DNA of 64,000 bases from JBDHUW01 sp039809345. Lineage in GTDB: Bacteria; Patescibacteriota; Gracilibacteria; Absconditabacterales; Absconditicoccaceae. Under the pieces are notes generated by a model. That model was not told where the DNA came from and searched no databases. It saw only the letters and a list, made by a program, of their open reading frames with translations. A program made the position numbers and the translations under genes. Location of the stretch: positions 1 to 64,000 of the forward strand of contig JBDHUW010000004.1 in assembly GCA_039809345.1 (NCBI GenBank). Direction: 5' to 3'. This document shows, one piece after another, positions 11,680-23,402 of this stretch. Position 1 is the stretch's first letter, and each line of letters opens with the position of its first letter.

Positions 11680-12342
11680 ATGGCAATTACACAAAAAGAA
11701 GTAGTTGCTGCTCATATGCACGTTGGTAATCTTAAAAAATTCGCTAGCACCAAGACGAGATCGTTTTGGTTAGAGATGAATCAAGGGTTGGTAGTTATCA
11801 ATCCTGATAAGATTACTTCTGCTCTAGACGCAGCAAGAGAAAAATTCTTACAAGCAAAAAAGGATGGGAAAGAGGTTCTCGTTCTTTGTGAAAAAAGCAT
11901 GTTGGCGGATGAAATTCCAGCTCTTGCAAAAACACACGGATTTCATTATATGAATTATAAGGTTCCTGCTTGATTTTTGACGAACTTCGATACTCTTATT
12001 ACGAGAATTACTGGTATGAATCAGTTACAATCGTTTACTGAGAGTGAAGATTTCAACAAGCTTACAAAGAAGGAGCAGCTCACTACAAGAAGAAAATTAG
12101 CAAAAGTTCAGCTTGTGTACGAGGGAGTAAAAAACCTCAGAAAAAAGCCAGACTTAGTGATCGTTGTAGATGGGAAGGCTATGATGAAATTTGTAAAGGA
12201 ACTCAAAAAGCTTGACTTAGACAATATAGTGATCGCTGGTACAAATTTTGATACTCGATGGGCGGAAGATAAACTCGTTGTACTCAATGTAGACGCATAT
12301 CAGAGTCTCAAGCAGTCTCTCAATTATATTTTAGGTGCATAA
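11680..12342 (+). CDS. rpsB: 30S ribosomal protein S2
   Basis: 220 aa. Signatures of S2: HMHVGNLKKFASTKTRSFWL at the N-terminus, AGFLTNFDT (the PGTLTNF motif; its Gly is UGA at 11971), and a C-terminal Rossmann-like strand DLVIVVDG. Somewhat shorter than E. coli S2 (241). It lies in the rplJ-rplL-rpsB-tsf series, so the usual rpsB-tsf pair is kept with one small membrane gene between. Confidence 0.95.
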
Positions 12343-12349
12343 TACCGTC

Positions 12350-12781
12350 ATGGAACAAGCAGCTCGCAATGATATAGATGTGCTGATTGGAGAGCATTAC
12401 ATCCCTAGTGCTCTTGAAAGAAAGAAATCGCTGATGATGTATGTCATCTGGTGAATCCTCCTTTCGTTGTCACAACAAAAAGCCTCTCGTTATGAGCAGT
12501 TTCATCTTAAGCAGGCGTTGGGACGATGGACTATGTTCTTCGTTCTGCTGATACCAGCTATTGTGTTAGCATTTCTCCCTTGGGTGAAGGTTCTTCCGTT
12601 TCTAGCTTATGCATGACTATTGGCTGTGTGGATCATATTCTTCATACAGGCACGAAATGGGCGCTATACGTCATTTTCTGAAGACAAGGCATTTATGCCT
12701 GTGTTTGCTTGATTTGGTGGCTGGGTGTTATGAATATTCGATTCTACCTTGGATCCACAAGATCCACAACAACAAGAATAA
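12350..12781 (+). CDS. small multi-pass membrane protein (Tic20/DUF4870-like, tentative)
   Basis: 143 aa with about four hydrophobic helices (roughly 30-45, 60-80, 85-105, 118-130), a YEQFHLKQALGRW segment after the first helix, and an acidic, Gln-rich C-terminus. The YxxFHxxQA pattern resembles small Tic20/DUF4870-type proteins. It starts 7 bp after the rpsB stop and ends 30 bp before tsf, so it is co-transcribed with translation genes. No function can be assigned. Confidence 0.6.
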
Positions 12782-12811
12782 AACCTATTTATTTCCTCAA
12801 GTAATCTACCG

Positions 12812-13624
12812 ATGGCAGTTGATATGAATCTTCTCAAACAATTGAGAGACGCTACCTTTGCTCCAATGAAGGACTGTAAAGAAGCTTTGGACAATGCAGG
12901 TGGCGATCTCAATGGCGCGATTGAATATCTCAAAAAGAAAGGGGCTGCGCAAGCGGCTAAAAAAGCTGACAGGGAGACAAATGAATGAGCTATCAAAACT
13001 CGCACTATCTGAAATACTGTATATGCTATCAAAATGGCTTGTGAAACAGATTTTGTTGCAAAAAACGATTTATTTGTAGAACTTACTGGTAAGTTATTGG
13101 ATGCTGTTGCTTCTTACAAAGGCAATGTAGACTCTCTATCTGACCTTCCAAGTGAAATTGCTACTCAGTGTGAATGATTAGTACAGGAGTTTGTTGGTAA
13201 AATATGAGAAAACATTAAGCTTGCTGACGTATATATCCACAATGCAGATGACAAAGTGATTACGTATGTGCATCCTGGTGATAAGCTTGTAGCAATTGTA
13301 TACTACTCTGCTACTGGAGACAATTCTGAAAGTATCGCAAAACAAGCTGCTTTGCAAATTGCAGCTATGAATCCAGAATACCTATCTGTAGATACGATAC
13401 CTGCGTCTCAAAGAGAAGCTATGACTGCTCAATTTACAGAGGAGGTTGCTGCTTCAGGAAAACCTGCTGATATTGTTGAAAAAATTGTTGCTGGAAAATT
13501 AGATAAAGCATATGCAGAAAATGTTCTTTTGGAACAGTCTGCTATTCGAGATGATAGCAAAAAAGTAAAAGACTACACAAATGGTCAAGCTTCAATCTCA
13601 AGTTTTGTAAGAATAGCTATCTAG
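12812..13624 (+). CDS. tsf: elongation factor Ts
   Basis: 270 aa guanine-nucleotide exchange factor for EF-Tu. The N-terminal UBA-like domain (LLKQLRDATFAPMKDCKEAL), the ACETDFVAKND core motif that contacts EF-Tu, and the C-terminal dimerisation region with LLEQSAIRDD are present. Close to the 280-300 aa family size. Downstream of rpsB as is usual. Confidence 0.96.
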
Positions 13625-13673
13625 CATAGTCAAAGATAAACATTACACTATTTATATATCACGTATATATTCT

Positions 13674-14246
13674 ATGGAAAAATTGTACGAATTAGTGGTT
13701 GCGCTCCATCCACAAACAAGCAAAGATGAACAAGATGCAATCTACGCAAAAATTGATGCTCTTCTATGAGCCGGGAAAAAGCAAGTGGACGATCTTGGAC
13801 TTGTGCAGTTGGCTCACCCAATAGGGAAAGCTAGACACTCACAAGCTCATATGACTTCATACTACTGCGCTCTCTCTCCTCAAACTGTAAATGCTATCAA
13901 ACATGAGCTTAGCATCACAAAGTGAGTGGTTAGGTACGTATTCTTCTGAATGAAAACTACTGAGCCGTTTGTAATTTTTGCAGACATCAACAAGAAATTT
14001 GAAAAAAAGCCACTCGCTGAAGGTGAAAAGAAACCTGAACCTATGGTAAGAAAGTGATATTTCAACAAGGAATCTCACAATGACGAAATCTCATGGAAAG
14101 CAGTTAAACTCCTCTCTTTCTATATTACAAGATTTGGCGATGTGAAACCTAGACGTTTTATGGGAAACACTGTTTCTCAACAAAAGAAGGTTAGACAAGC
14201 AATTCTTAGAGCAAGAGAATTATGAGTATTAGCATATACTAACTAA
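13674..14246 (+). CDS. fused 30S ribosomal proteins S6 and S18
   Basis: 190 aa, one frame with UGA as Gly. Residues 1 to about 110 are S6 (YELVVALHPQTS, LAHPIGKARHSQAHM). A charged linker (about 112-130) leads to an S18 domain at about 138-190 (KLLSFYITRFGDVKPRR, QAILRARELGVLAYTN). In other bacteria S6 and S18 are separate genes, often rpsF-(ssb)-rpsR, whose products bind each other and enter the 30S together. The fusion would keep that pair at 1:1. The N-terminal Cys/basic tip of S18 appears reduced. I see no stop or frameshift between the parts. Confidence 0.88.
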
Positions 14247-14275
14247 TAACATTTACCTATCCTCTATCCATCAAC

Positions 14276-14434
14276 ATGCCGTTAAAGTTAAATAGAGTAA
14301 GAAAGCTCAAACGATCAAAGAGATTAAAAACTCATGGATTCCGCGAAAGAATGGCTTCTAAGTCAGGACAAAAGGTTCTAGCTGCTAGAAGAGCTAAGGG
14401 AAGACATCAACTCACACCACAAAAGAAGGCTTAA
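14276..14434 (+). CDS. rpmH: 50S ribosomal protein L34
   Basis: 52 aa, strongly basic; the L34 signature THGFRERMASKSGQKVLAARR is followed by AKGRHQL. L34 usually lies next to dnaA/rnpA at the replication origin; here it follows the S6-S18 gene and precedes rpoB, so no origin is implied. Too short for many ORF callers. Confidence 0.95.
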   Translation: MPLKLNRVRKLKRSKRLKTHGFRERMASKSGQKVLAARRAKGRHQLTPQKKA

Positions 14435-14521
14435 TCAGCCCTCGTGGTTTTTTCGTTTAGATATGAGTTTTCTATGACGCAACAAAAAAATCACATACAT
14501 TGATATTCGTGTAGATAAAGC

Positions 14522-14547
14522 ACCAAGTGCGCCTTGGTAGTTTTTTT
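14522..14547 (+). terminator. intrinsic terminator between rpmH and rpoB
   Basis: ACCAAG (14522-14527) pairs with CTTGGT (14533-14538) around a 5-base loop and is followed by a T-run from 14541. Confidence 0.75.
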
Positions 14548-14574
14548 CTATTTTAGTCCTATTAGATTTGTTTC

Positions 14575-17500
14575 ATGGCTTCATCAACAAAAAAACAAGC
14601 AAAATCGTCTTCAGTAAATGCTACTGAGATACTCAAGGGATTAGAAGAGCAGAATTGAAGGGTGTTTCTAAAACATGCAAAAAAGTTTGCTGCCTTCCCT
14701 GAACTTCTTGGTATGCAAGAGAAGTGATTTGATGAATTTATCAATCAGTATATGCATAAACTTTTCTCTGAGATCAATCCTATTCGCGATATTGCAGGTG
14801 AAAAGCACTCGCTTGAAATAGATGAAATCAAGATTTCTGATCCAATCGAAACGATAGAGACGTGTAAAAAGAAGGAGATGACGTATGGTGGAATATTGAG
14901 TGGAAGAATCAAACTTACTGATACTGAAAGTGGTAAAATACTTTTTAATAAGCGTGCAAACATTGGTATCCTCCCCCTCATGACACAATGGGGTTCATAT
15001 ATCGTCAACTGAGTAGAGAGAGTTATAATTTCTCAATTAGTCAGATCGTATGGTATCTTCTTCTCATTTGACAAAAAAGATTTCACATACTCGTTTAAAT
15101 TGATCCCTGAAAGAGGGCCGTGGTTGCAAGTAATCATAGAAAAGTCGGGAAACGTTGTAGCTAGAATAAACAAATCTAGAAAATTTTCTGTAATCTGACT
15201 TCTCAGAATCATGTGATATGAAAGTGATGATAGTATCAGATCACTTTTTGAACAATCGTTTGATAAGGATGAATGAGATTACAACTATATAGATCATGCA
15301 ATCAAAAAAGACACTTCCAGTGATGCAGAATCGGCAGCTATACAAATCTATGGCAAAATGAGGCCATGAGAAATTATTGATGCGGATAGTGCGATAGACT
15401 ACATCAAGGCTCAGTTCTTGTCTCCTGATAGAATATTCATCGGAAATGTAGCAAGAAGAAAAATCAATGCCAAATTAAACATGGAAAAGCCTTTGGACAA
15501 AAAGTCTTCTCACGTGTTTGATGCAGATGATCTTATTGAAGCATTGAAATACTTGTTGGCTGTTGCAAATGAAAAGAAGTGATATTATATAGATGACATC
15601 GATCACCTTTCAAACAGACGTATTAGATCTATGGGGGAGATCCTCTACTCTCACCTACAACCTGTAGTGAGAAAATTTGTAAAATCAGTAAAAGGAAAAT
15701 TATCTATCCTAAACACGGAAGAGCTTATCAAGCTTACAGATTTGGTAAACTTCAAAATAATTGATAATTCCATAAAAAGCTTTTTCGCTACTTCACAACT
15801 CTCTCAATTCCTGGACCAGATCAATCCTCTTGCAGAAATAGAACATAAAAGAAGACTTACATCGCTCGGCCCTGGTTGATTGAAAAGAGAAACCGCGAAG
15901 TTTGAAGTGCGTGACGTGCATCCTTCTCACTACGGTAGAATTTGTCCGATTGAAACTCCTGAAGGACAAAACATTTGATTGGTGGTATATCAATCTATTT
16001 TCTCACAAGTGAATAGTGAATGATTCCTAGAAACACCTGCGGTAGAAGTACTAAAATATGCTGATGCTCACGATCCTAAGCTTGCAATCAGAATTGCTGA
16101 GTGAGACGTAATTCATCCAAAAACCAAAAAAGTAATTGCCAAAGACAATGAGTATATTGGTGAAACTGCTGCAAAAGAAATTCAAAAAGCTTTTGATAAA
16201 TGAGCTAAGATAGTTACTAGACCATATCTAAGTGAAAAGATTGAATACATATCTCCTGAACGTGATGAGAAGTTTGTCATAGCAGATGTTTCGACGCAAC
16301 TTGATGAGCACAAAAATATTACACAAAAACGTGTTGCTGCTAGGCACTTTATGGACATGGAAATGTTCTATGTAAATGACATCACTCACATGGATGTGAA
16401 TTCATCACAAATTTTCTCTCCAAATACCTCGTTGATTCCTTTCATCGATCATGATGAAGCGGTACGTGCGGGTATGGCGACGAATATGCAAAGACAAGCA
16501 GTACCATTGTTGTTCAATGATGCGCCATTGGTTGGTACATGACTTGAACACGATATTGCTGCCATGACATATGCGGTAATTTCTGCTGAGGACGACTGAG
16601 AGGTGATCTATGTAGATGGGAAAAGAGTGAAAGTAAAATATAAGAAAGGAATCAAGGAGTACTCTTTGATCAACTTCAAGAGATCTAATCAAAAAAGTAT
16701 TATCAACCAAAGAGCAAAGGTTTCTATTGGGCAGAAGGTGAAAAAATGAGATGTGCTTGCAGAGGGTCCATCTATTGAAAACGGAGAAATTGCACTTGGT
16801 AAAAATCTTAGAGTAGCCTTCATGCCTTGGGAGTGATACAATTTTGAAGATTCAATTATTCTTTCTCAAAAACTTGTAAAAGATGATTCATTGACTTCAA
16901 TACATATTGAAGAATATGAAATTGAGGTAGCTGACACAAAGCTTGGCCCTGAGGAAACTACAAATGATATTCCTTGAGTATCATTGTCTAAGCTAAAAAA
17001 TCTTGATGAAGAAGGTATTATCAGAATTGGGTCTACTGTAAAATGAAGCGATATATTGGTTGGTAAAATCACGCCAAAATCTGAGTGAGAGCTCTCTCCT
17101 GAAGAAAAACTTATTCAAGCAATTTTCGGTGACAAATCTAAGAGTCTGAAAGATACATCTCTCTATCTCCCTTCTGGAAGTGAAGGTAAGGTAATCGATG
17201 TTCTTATTCTTGATTCTAAAAAGGGTGATAATTTGATGGCTGGTATTAGAAAAAAGATCAAAGTATACGTAGCGATGACAAGAAAGATTGAAGTATGAGA
17301 TAAATTAGCAGGTAGACACGGTAACAAAGGTATTATTGCTCATATTGTACCAGAAGAAGATATGCCATATGGTGAAGATGGAGTTTCAGTAGATGTGATG
17401 CTCAATCCATTGTGAGTTCCATCTCGTATGAATTATGGACAAACATTTGAGGTTCAACTGTGATTGATCGCAAAGACATTGTGAACCAAATTTGCAGTGC

Positions 17501-18162
17501 CTCTGTTCTCAAACTTCACAACAGATGATATTCAAAACATGCTTATACAGTGCGACCTTCCAAAAGATGGTAAAATGAAGCTTCTTGATGGAAGGACCTG
17601 AGAACCATTTGACAATGAAGTGACTGTTTGATACATGCATATTCTCAAGCTTTCACATATGGTCGAAGACAAGATACATGCGAGAGCTGTGGGTCCTTAC
17701 TCACTGATTACTCAGCAACCGCTTTGAGGTAAAGCAAGAGATGGTTGACAAAGATTCTGAGAAATGGAAGTGTGGGCACTTGAATGATACTCTGCAGTCT
17801 ATACGCTACAAGAAATGCTCACAATCAAATCTGATGATGTACAAGGAAGAAATAGAACATACGACTCTGTGATAAAAGGAAATAAACTAAGAATATCTGG
17901 TATACCTGAATCATTCAATCTGGTGACATATCTCTTCAAATGACTATGTCAAAATATTCAACCTCTTGATGAAGATACTATAGAAATGATTCACAAAGAA
18001 AGATTAGCGAAAATCACTTCACTTTGACTCAAGTGAATTACATCAAAACAAGGTGTCGATGATCTAGAATTGAATGATGATAGCGAAGCAAAAGCTGAAG
18101 ATAAAAAAGAAATGATAGAGACAGTAATGCAAGAAATGGAAGATTATGGAGAAATTGAATAA
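14575..18162 (+). CDS. rpoB: DNA-directed RNA polymerase, beta subunit
   Basis: 1195 aa. Core polymerase motifs are continuous only with UGA as Gly: SQLSQFLDQINPL (rifampicin region), RDVHPSHYGRICPIETPEGQ, WEGYNFEDSIILS, GDKLAGRHGNKG and the C-terminal GGQRFGEMEVWALE. Slightly shorter than E. coli RpoB, as in lineages without the large lineage-specific insertions. The rifampicin region has several non-consensus residues (see findings). rpoC follows after 55 bp. Confidence 0.98.
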
Positions 18163-18217
18163 ATTAAAAAGATATTCCTTACCGACTCCCCCTATTTAGT
18201 TTCATACTCCCCTATTC

Positions 18218-21200
18218 ATGGAAAAAACACATTTCGATGGTCTAATGGTGACATTGGCATCACCAGAAAACATTGCAAAATGGTCATTTGGTTCAGTTGA
18301 GGTACCTGATACGATCAACTATAGAACTGGTAAACCTAAGCAAAAGGGACTTTTTTGTGAATCTATTTTTGGTCCTATGAAAAACTACGAATGTAGTTGT
18401 GGAAAATATAAAGGTGTAAGATACAAAGGTATTGTATGTGAAAGATGTGGTGTAGAAGTTACATCTGCTAGAGTGAGACGTGAACGTATGTGACATATTG
18501 AGTTGGCGGCACCTGTAATTCACGTTTGGTATGTGAAAGCTACCCCTTCTAGAGTAGGTCTTTTGCTCTGACTTTCTGTAAATGAAATTGAAAAGATCCT
18601 CTACTATGTAAAATACGTACTTGTAGCTTCTGTGACTGAAGCACAAAAAAAAGAAGTGTTTGCTCAATTGGAAAAAGATTATAAAGCTAAGTTAGAGGAA
18701 CTACAAGAAGCATATGAAAAAGAAGGGAAAGAAGGCAACAACAAAGGGAAAAACGACCTTGAAAAACTCCTAGCTGACAACAAATCTACTCTTGAAAAGG
18801 AGTTTAATAGAATCAAGTCAATTGTTGCAAACTTGAAAATCTGAGCAACAATCCTGGAAAGCGATTACAGAAATATATTCTGGAGATTTGACGGGATTCT
18901 TCAGTTCAAGTCATGATCTGAATCAATCCAAAAACTTCTATGACAAATAGACGTAGAAAAAGAAATTAGAACACTTATCAAAAGCTTTAGTGGATACAAG
19001 GGAGAAAACAAAAATAGAGCACTCAAGCTTATTAGATTATTGATTAATCTCTACATCTCTGATGTAAAACCTGAATGGATGGTAATCAAAAACTTACCGG
19101 TAATACCACCAGACCTCAGACCAGTAGTACAACTTGATGGATGAAGATTCGCTTCTTCTGATGTAAATCTTTTCTATAGAAGAGTACTGATGAGAAATAT
19201 CAGATTGAGAAAAATGATACAAGTTGGGATGCCCGATGTAGTGAAGAAAAATGAAATTAGACTTTTGCAAGAGTCAGTAAACAACTTGATTATATGAGAA
19301 AAAAATACAGGTGCTGGTGGCGCAGGGATCAAGGTATTCAAATCTCTTACAGATATGCTTTCTGGTAAGGAAGGTATATTCAGGAAAAACCTTCTTGGTA
19401 AACGTGTTGACTACTCTGGTAGATCTGTAATTACTGTAGGACCAAATCTAAAACTTGATGAATGTGGATTGCCACTCTATATCGCAGTGAAAATATTCAC
19501 TCCGTTCATCATTGGAAAATTGATTGAAAGAAAAATTGTATATACTCCAAAACAAGCAGAAAAACTTATCAAAGACGAAGCTCCAATTTCACTAAAAATA
19601 TTGGAAGAAGTTATCAAAGATAAATACGTACTTTTGAACCGTGCTCCAACTCTGCATAGATTGTCTATCGAAGCCTTCAAGATTAGATTGATGCCTGGTA
19701 AGACGATCAGACTACACCCACTCGTGTGTCCTGCCTTCAATGCCGACTTCGACTGAGATCAAATGGCAGTGCATCTTCCACTTTCTGAAGAAGCACAAAA
19801 AGAAGCGAAAGAACTTATAGCAGCAGATAAGAATGTATTGAAACCATCTTCTGGTGAGCCGACTATTACGCATTCTCAAGATATGGTTTTGGGTATCTAC
19901 TTCTTGACTGATGACTATACACCAAATCCAAGGATGGCTGGGCACTTCAGCACTTATGATGAGGTACTCTCTCGTTATCATTCAAAAGAAGTAGTAATCA
20001 AAGATACAATCAAATTCTACACAGGTAGTGAATGGATTGAAACTACTGTCGGTAGAGTAATCTTCAACAGTGTATTGCCAGAAAAAGTAAGATTCATCAA
20101 CAAGAAAATAGTGAAAAAGGACTTGAAAAAAATTCTTGATAAGATCTATGATGAATATGATATGGCAGAAACAGTGAGAATTGCGGATATTATCAAAGAT
20201 TATGGATTTAGATACGCTACTCTATCTGCTACTACGGTAAATATCTTTGACCTGATTGTGCCGCAAGAAAAGGAACAACTTCTCAAAGAAGGACATGAAA
20301 AAGTAAACAAGATATACAACTTTGCGTTCAAATGATTTGTTTCAGAAGATGAAAAGCACAGACAAATTATTAGAGTTTGGTCAAACATCACCAAGGAAGT
20401 TGAAAAGCTCGTGAAAGTAAATTATAAGCCAGGGAACAACGCATATACGATGGTGGATTCATGAGCGAGAGGTACGTGGGGACAAATGACTCAGCTGTCA
20501 GGTATGAAATGATTGGTACAATCACCATCATGAGAAATTATTGAACTTCCAATTCAATCTTCACTTGTAGAGTGATTCTCACCTATTGAATACTTTATTG
20601 CTGCCCATGGTGCGCGTAAAGGTAAAGCAGATACGGCATTGAGAACTGCAGAATCAGGATATCTTACAAGAAGACTTTGTGATTCATCACAAGAGGTAAT
20701 CGTAAGAGAGTTTGACTGTAAGACTCATGAATATATTACAGTCTCAAAAGACGAAGCAGATCTTAGAAGTGAACCATATGATCAACTTCTCTTCGGTAGA
20801 GTAACAGCAGATGATGTAATAGATGAAAGATGAAATACACTAGTAAACAAAGGAGCTCTCCTTGACAAGAAGACTGTGGATATGATAGTAGAATCAGGCA
20901 TTCTGTCTGTGAAAATCCGCTCTCCTCTCACTTGTCATGTATCAAGCTGAGTGTGTCAACAGTGTTTCGGTATGGATCTATCTACAAGAAAGATTGTTGA
21001 GATATGAAATCCTGTGGGAATTATTTCATCACAATCAATCGGTGAACCAGGTACACAATTGACAATGCGTACATTCCACTCGGAAAGCGCATGAGTAGGT
21101 GATTCAGATATTTCACAAGGTATTAGAAGAGTTGAAGAACTATTCGAAGTGAGAAAGCCTAAAAAAGCAGCCGTAATTGCTCCATTTGACTGAGTAGTTA

Positions 21201-22000
21201 CAATCGTAGAAAGTGGTAAACAAGTAGATCTTGAAATAGTATGAGAACCAGAACCAAAACCATATATCATCAAAGAATGATATAAACTGCTTGTGAAAAA
21301 AGGACAAACAGTGAAAAAAGGAGATGATTATGCTGGTTTATGAAAGAGTAAATTAAAGCTCAAAGAAGATGGTATCGTGCTTGAAGTAGAAAAAGATTAT
21401 ATCACAATTTGAGCTATCCAAAGAGCGAAAAAATCACTTGCTGGTGGTACATCTATCAGAGTCAAAAATGGTGCATCGGTACTAAAGGGACAAATTCTTA
21501 CAACATGAGCTCTTGATATTGATGATTACAAGAACATAGTATGAGACCTAGAAGCTGAGAAGTATATCGTAAGAGAAGTGAAAAAAGTGTATACTTCACA
21601 ATGACAAGACGTGAGTGATAAATATATGGAAGTAATTGTAAAACAATTGTTCTCTAAGGTTTTTGTGGAAGAAGGTGGAGACTCTAGTTTGATACCAGGT
21701 ACACAAGTTAAATATGAAGATTTCTTGGCTATCAATACTGATCTGATTGCACAAAAGAAAACTCCTGCAAAATGAAAAAGACTTGCTCTTTGATTGACGC
21801 ATATTGCAAAAGAAACGGATTCATGGTTGTCAAGTGCTTCATTCCAAGAGACAATCCGTGTGATGGTAGACAACTCGTTGAAATGAGCAGTAGATCCTCT
21901 AAACGATCTCAAATCTAATGTAATTATTGGTAGACTTCTCCCAGTATGAGAGATCTACAAAAATAAGGTTGAACAAGCGAAAAAAGCAGAAGAACAATAG
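18218..22000 (+). CDS. rpoC: DNA-directed RNA polymerase, beta' subunit
   Basis: 1260 aa. The N-terminal zinc ribbon (CSCGKYKG...CERCGVEVT, about 60-85), the catalytic NADFDGD at 508-514 that binds the active-site Mg, the bridge-helix/trigger-loop region and the second zinc site (CHVSSGVCQQCFG) are all present. The glycine of NADFDGD is encoded by UGA at 19754, one of the strongest proofs of the recoded glycine. Confidence 0.98.
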
Positions 22001-22045
22001 GCTTGAAATGAACAAGTAAATTAGTATACTTCATAGTCATCCAAT

Positions 22046-22072
22046 GAGTCCTTGCTCCAAAAGCAAGGTCTC
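22046..22072 (+). other. stem-loop upstream of rpmA
   Basis: GAG-T-CCTTGC (22046-22054) folds back on GCAAGG-T-CTC (22063-22072) around a short A-rich loop. It lacks a T-run, so it is not a classic terminator. It may stabilise or regulate the 5' leader of the rpmA-rpmF transcript; that role is inference. Confidence 0.45.
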
Positions 22073-22103
22073 TTAATTATTTATAGTTTAGTTTTATACA
22101 ACT

Positions 22104-22382
22104 ATGGCACACAAAAAAGCCGGAGGTTCGGCGAAAAACCTTAGAGACTCGAATGCGAAATACAGATGAGTCAAAATATTTGGTGGACAACCTGCTGTTG
22201 CATGAAATATCATCATCAGACAAAAAGGTGACAAATACGCTCTTGGTGCAAACACATACAAGGGTAAAGATTTTTCTATTCATGCCACTATTGATGGCGT
22301 TGTAACATTCAAGAAGAAAAATGTTACAAGATTTGATGGAAGAAAGTACTTGAAAACTGTAGTAGAGGTTTCTACTGCATAA
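22104..22382 (+). CDS. rpmA: 50S ribosomal protein L27
   Basis: 92 aa. MAHKKAGGSAKNLRDSNAK is the conserved N-terminus that reaches the peptidyl-transferase centre; KYRGVKIFGGQPAVAGNIIIRQ and the basic C-terminal part follow. No cleavable N-terminal extension of the Firmicutes type. In most bacteria rpmA follows rplU; here rplU is 36 kb away. Confidence 0.96.
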
Positions 22383-22415
22383 ACAACATTTTTTATCTAA
22401 GCATCATGAAGCACA

Positions 22416-22643
22416 ATGGCAACTCCTAGGAAAAAAAACTCGATTCACAAAAAAAATGTAAGACACTCTAAGTGGTTACATCTCAATCTTACAAGATTGA
22501 CTGAACAATATCAACAAACCAAATGCTCAAACTGTGCTAAATATAAGCTATCACATAGAGTTTGCCCACACTGTGGTTTCTACAAGGGAAAGCAAGTAAT
22601 CACTATCAAAACTAGTGGTAACAAAACTATCTTAGAAGCATAG
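22416..22643 (+). CDS. rpmF: 50S ribosomal protein L32
   Basis: 75 aa with a complete zinc ribbon (C37, C40, C50, C53). The N-terminus MATPRKKNSIHKKNVRHS is typical. The Cys4 (zinc) form is kept. It starts 33 bp after rpmA and is followed by a row of hairpins. Confidence 0.92.
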   Translation: MATPRKKNSIHKKNVRHSKWLHLNLTRLTEQYQQTKCSNCAKYKLSHRVCPHCGFYKGKQVITIKTSGNKTILEA

Positions 22644-22645
22644 TC

Positions 22646-22696
22646 ATCTAGCTATAATGCTAGATAATGTGGTCTTATTGGAACTAATAAGATCAC
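22646..22696 (+). other. two tandem hairpins after rpmF
   Basis: ATCTAGC-TATAAT-GCTAGAT (22646-22665) is a perfect 7-bp stem. GTGGTCTTATT (22669-22679) pairs with AATAAGATCAC (22686-22696), one G-U pair. They lie between the rpmF stop and the terminator and may protect the mRNA 3' end or form a small structured RNA. Confidence 0.5.
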
Positions 22697-22724
22697 ACTA
22701 TCTAGTATTGTATATCTATGAGGA

Positions 22725-22748
22725 AATGAGGTCATCCTCATTTTTTTT
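22725..22748 (+). terminator. intrinsic terminator after rpmF
   Basis: AATGAGG (22725-22731) pairs with CCTCATT (22736-22742) around a 4-base loop, followed by T8. Confidence 0.85.
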
Positions 22749-22839
22749 ATTTTAAAGATGTCATTGAAACCAAAGTGAGATTTGCTTTCTGCATACATTT
22801 CAATATACTGATGTAAATTATTATTTTGTTGGTCTTCTC

Positions 22840-23391
22840 ATGAACATACAAGCTCGCATCCTGGCAAGAAAAATGGTCCTTACCTACTTATATGAAAAAT
22901 ATACTGCTGTCTATACAGCACAAAATGAGCATATTATAAAAGAGATATCAGAGATAGATATCACTCAATCTGCTCTAGAGATAAAGGATGTTGTAGATGA
23001 GAAATGACTAGCAAGCTCTTTGAGAAAGCAATTCCCTGAAAATGAGTATGATGAAGATATGACTTATCTTGTACAGCACTGCTTCTCTACTCTGGCAGAA
23101 CGTGGAATCGATACTGAATATCTCCACACTATGTCTACCGCATTCGATAAGTTTGCCAGTAAACTCCCTGAGCTCGTAAATACATATACCACTACTTTCC
23201 AGTACGATGACATGGATATCATGGATAGAGTGATTTTTCTCCTATGATATGCGGAGTTTAAGCTAATGAAAACACCAAAAGAAGTTATTCTCAACGAAAC
23301 TATAGAACTAGCAAAAAAATACGGAGACACCGGATCGCCCAAACTTATCAATGGAATTTTGCATAAGATTCTCTCGGCTGAGACAGCATAA
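22840..23391 (+). CDS. nusB: transcription antitermination protein NusB
   Basis: 183 aa, all-helical NusB. The family signature lies in the C-terminal half: MDRVIFLLGYAEF, TPKEVILNETIELAKKYGD and LINGILHKIL. NusB with NusE (S10) binds boxA RNA in rRNA antitermination. Longer than E. coli NusB (139) because of an extra acidic N-terminal stretch. The only housekeeping gene between the rpmF terminator and the strand switch. Confidence 0.93.
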
Positions 23392-23402
23392 ACAAATCAA
23401 AA

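Noticed and set aside
14276..14434. rpmH as a sign of the replication origin
   Set aside because: L34 is often next to dnaA, but no dnaA, rnpA or DnaA-box cluster is seen; the gene is simply part of the ribosomal block.
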